DNA of 64,000 bases from Hyphomicrobiales bacterium. Lineage in GTDB: Bacteria > Pseudomonadota > Alphaproteobacteria > Rhizobiales > Rhizobiaceae. Positions 62,227 to 64,000 of the stretch are shown one piece after another. The DNA is taken from assembly GCA_900466605.1 (NCBI GenBank), contig UBMU01000008.1, forward strand, positions 1 through 64,000. Reading direction: 5' to 3'. Under the pieces are notes generated by a model, which ran no database searches, was not told the origin of the DNA, and saw only the letters and a list, made by a program, of their open reading frames with translations. The stretch's first letter is position 1, and the number at the start of each line of letters is the position of its first letter. The position numbers and the translations under genes are program-made.

Positions 62227-64000
62227 TGCAAAACAACCGCAACTACTTCATTGCGATCGCTCTCTCTGTGCTGATCGTTCTCGGGTGGCAATTCCTCTAC
62301 ATGAATCCGCGCATCGAAGCGCAGCGCAAGGCCGAGCAGGCGCAGAAGGCGCAGCAGCAGAGCGAGCAGGTGCAGACGCCGGCCGCCGGTGGCGCAGGGA
62401 CAGCTCAGACGAACGGTGCCGCTCCTTCCGGCCAGGCTGTCGCGACGACCTCGCTCGCAGACGCACTTGCCAAGAACCCCCGCGTTACGATCGATACGGC
62501 AGCGCTTGCAGGCTCGATAAACCTTGTCGGCGCACGTCTCGACGACCTGAAGCTCAAGGGCTACCACGAGACCGTCGATGACTCGAGCCCGATCATCACC
62601 CTGTTCAGCCCGTCCGAAACCAAGGATGGCTACTTTGCAGAACTCGGCTACATCGGCGACGCTGCCACCGGCTCGGTTCCAGGTCCCTCGACTCTGTGGA
62701 CGGCACCCGAAGGCACAAAGCTGACCGAGAAAACGCCGGTCACACTGACCTACACGAACGAAAAGGGCATCACCTTCGCCCGAACGATCTCGGTCGATGA
62801 ACACTACATGTTCACCGTCACCGACAAGATCACCAACGCTGGCCAAGGCCCCGCGGCATTGTCGTCCTATGGCCGCGTCACGCGCTACAACAAGCCCGCC
62901 GTCGCCTCGACCTACGTTCTGCATGAAGGCTTCATCGGCGTGATCGGCGACAGCCTGATCGAGAGCAAGTATTCAGCCGTCGAGAAGGAAGCTGTTACAC
63001 CGGAAACAGCGACAGGCGGCTGGCTCGGCATCACCGACAAATACTGGGCGGCAACAATCATTCCGCCGCAGCAGACCGCCTATGACGCGCGCTTCACGCA
63101 CTTCACCGACGGCCAGCCGCGCTTCCAGGCCGACTACAAGCAGAACGCCGTTACGGTCGCCCCTGGCCAGTCGCTCGAGCTGAAGAACCTCGTCTTCGCC
63201 GGCGCCAAGGAAGTTCCCGTCATCGACGGCTACGAAAAGACCTATTCGATCCCGAAGTTCGACCGCCTTATCGACTGGGGCTGGTTCTACTTCCTGACGA
63301 AGCCGATGTTCAGGTTGATGGACTTCTTCTTCCGCTACTTCGGCAACTTCGGCGTCGCCATCTTGATGACCACCATCGTCGTCAAGGCGCTGTTCTTCCC
63401 GCTCGCCAGCAAGCAGTACGCTTCGATGGCGAACATGAAGCGCGTACAGCCGAAGATGGAAGAGCTGAAGGCCAAGTTCGGCGACGACCGCATGGGCCTG
63501 CAACAGGCAACGATGGCGCTTTACAAGGAAGAGAAGATCAACCCGATCGCCGGTTGCTGGCCGATCGCGCTGCAGATCCCGATCTTCTTCTCGCTCTACA
63601 AGGTGATCTACATCACCATCGAGATGCGCCACGCGCCATTCTTCGGCTGGATCCAGGACCTTTCGGCGCCCGATCCGACCTCGTTCATCAACCTGTTCGG
63701 CCTGCTGCCTTTCGCCGCCCCGACCTTCCTGCATCTCGGCGTCTGGCCGCTGATCATGGGTGTCACGATGTTCCTGCAGATGCGCATGAACCCGACGCCG
63801 CCGGATCCGACGCAGGCGATGATCTTCAACTGGATGCCGCTCGTCTTCACCTTCATGCTGGCAAGCTTCCCGGCCGGTCTCGTGATCTACTGGGCGTGGA
63901 ACAACACGCTTTCGGTCATCCAGCAGGGCGTGATCATGCGCCGCCACGGCGTCAAGGTCGAACTCTTCGACAACCTGAAGGGGCTCTTCAAGCGAAAGCC
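62223..64000 (+). CDS. yidC: Membrane protein insertase YidC (3' end beyond window)
   Basis: 592 codons are visible, open at the right edge; the full protein is probably only a few residues longer. The N-terminal helix ([21 protein letters not shown]) is followed by an Ala/Gln-rich linker, the periplasmic P1 domain (about 80-370) and five conserved helices. The core has [31 protein letters not shown], with the functional Arg expected in the hydrophilic groove, and [20 protein letters not shown]. It inserts proteins into the inner membrane. ATG 62223 overlaps the rnpA stop; ATG 62226 is in frame. Confidence 0.96.
   Translation, partial: MMQNNRNYFIAIALSVLIVLGWQFLYMNPRIEAQRKAEQAQKAQQQSEQVQTPAAGGAGTAQTNGAAPSGQAVATTSLADALAKNPRVTIDTAALAGSINLVGARLDDLKLKGYHETVDDSSPIITLFSPSETKDGYFAELGYIGDAATGSVPGPSTLWTAPEGTKLTEKTPVTLTYTNEKGITFARTISVDEHYMFTVTDKITNAGQGPAALSSYGRVTRYNKPAVASTYVLHEGFIGVIGDSLIESKYSAVEKEAVTPETATGGWLGITDKYWAATIIPPQQTAYDARFTHFTDGQPRFQADYKQNAVTVAPGQSLELKNLVFAGAKEVPVIDGYEKTYSIPKFDRLIDWGWFYFLTKPMFRLMDFFFRYFGNFGVAILMTTIVVKALFFPLASKQYASMANMKRVQPKMEELKAKFGDDRMGLQQATMALYKEEKINPIAGCWPIALQIPIFFSLYKVIYITIEMRHAPFFGWIQDLSAPDPTSFINLFGLLPFAAPTFLHLGVWPLIMGVTMFLQMRMNPTPPDPTQAMIFNWMPLVFTFMLASFPAGLVIYWAWNNTLSVIQQGVIMRRHGVKVELFDNLKGLFKRK

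Noticed and set aside
1..64000. Search for insertion sequences, integrases, phage genes, conjugation genes and attachment sites
   Set aside because: None seen. tRNA-Arg at 57345 is intact, with no integrase or direct repeat of its 3' end nearby.

Overview
The window looks like the chromosome of a Rhizobium-type alphaproteobacterium (Rhizobiales). The evidence is high GC with strong GC3 codon bias, core genes of rhizobial type (rpmH-rnpA-yidC, pgi, pyrE, pyrC, fructokinase), a complete frcRBCAK fructose/mannose/ribose transport locus as known from Sinorhizobium and Rhizobium, an EcfG-type stress promoter motif, and an alphaproteobacterial CCUCCUCCC-loop small RNA. I see no insertion sequence, integrase, phage gene, CRISPR array or replication origin.

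Layout. 1-8006 (-): a giant extracellular-type protein with two complete animal-type haem peroxidase domains around RTX calcium-binding repeats; its C-terminus lies beyond the left edge. 8424-10520 (-): a NarL-type two-component pair. 10748-12639 (+): a drug exporter and a small secreted protein. 12801-20829: an L-fucose-type catabolic and ABC uptake locus (double-HTH GntR regulator, UxaA-like dehydratase, aldose dehydrogenase, FucU mutarotase, binding protein, ATPase, permease), followed by a zinc alcohol dehydrogenase, CutC and a LysR regulator with a doubled HTH. 24275-31007: an osmoprotectant ABC operon of yehZYXW order, then a glyoxalase and a beta-mannosidase. 31121-39495: PRC-barrel stress protein, FadD, small hydrolases, Pgi, fructokinase and PyrE. 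39695-46149: an MgtC/DUF4010 membrane protein, two diguanylate cyclases, a TetR/NmrA/DUF1772 module and a glyoxalase-fold protein, all lying between pyrE and pyrC. 46335-54570: pyrC, a DUF805 protein, frcK-frcA-frcC-frcB with divergent frcR, a second FucU/RbsD-type mutarotase, and a proline-racemase-family enzyme with Ser at the first catalytic position. 54571-57421: an RNA-rich, small-gene region with a three-hairpin sRNA, a start-codon hairpin, several small secreted or membrane proteins and tRNA-Arg(ACG). 57545-64000: an orphan sensor kinase, a chemoreceptor, and rpmH-rnpA-yidC (yidC runs off the right edge).

How it fits together. Most of the window serves carbon and osmolyte acquisition (fucose-like sugar, fructose/mannose/ribose, osmoprotectant, mannosides). 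Fructose brought in by Frc would be phosphorylated by the fructokinase and passed to Pgi, all within the window. Regulation is mostly local: regulators diverge from their targets, and several intergenic dyads look like operators. The observations most worth following are the tandem-peroxidase RTX protein, the CCUCCUCCC sRNA, a shared 20-bp operator-like element at the two fucose promoters, the hairpin abutting a start codon at 55698-55722, and two regulators that each carry two DNA-binding domains.
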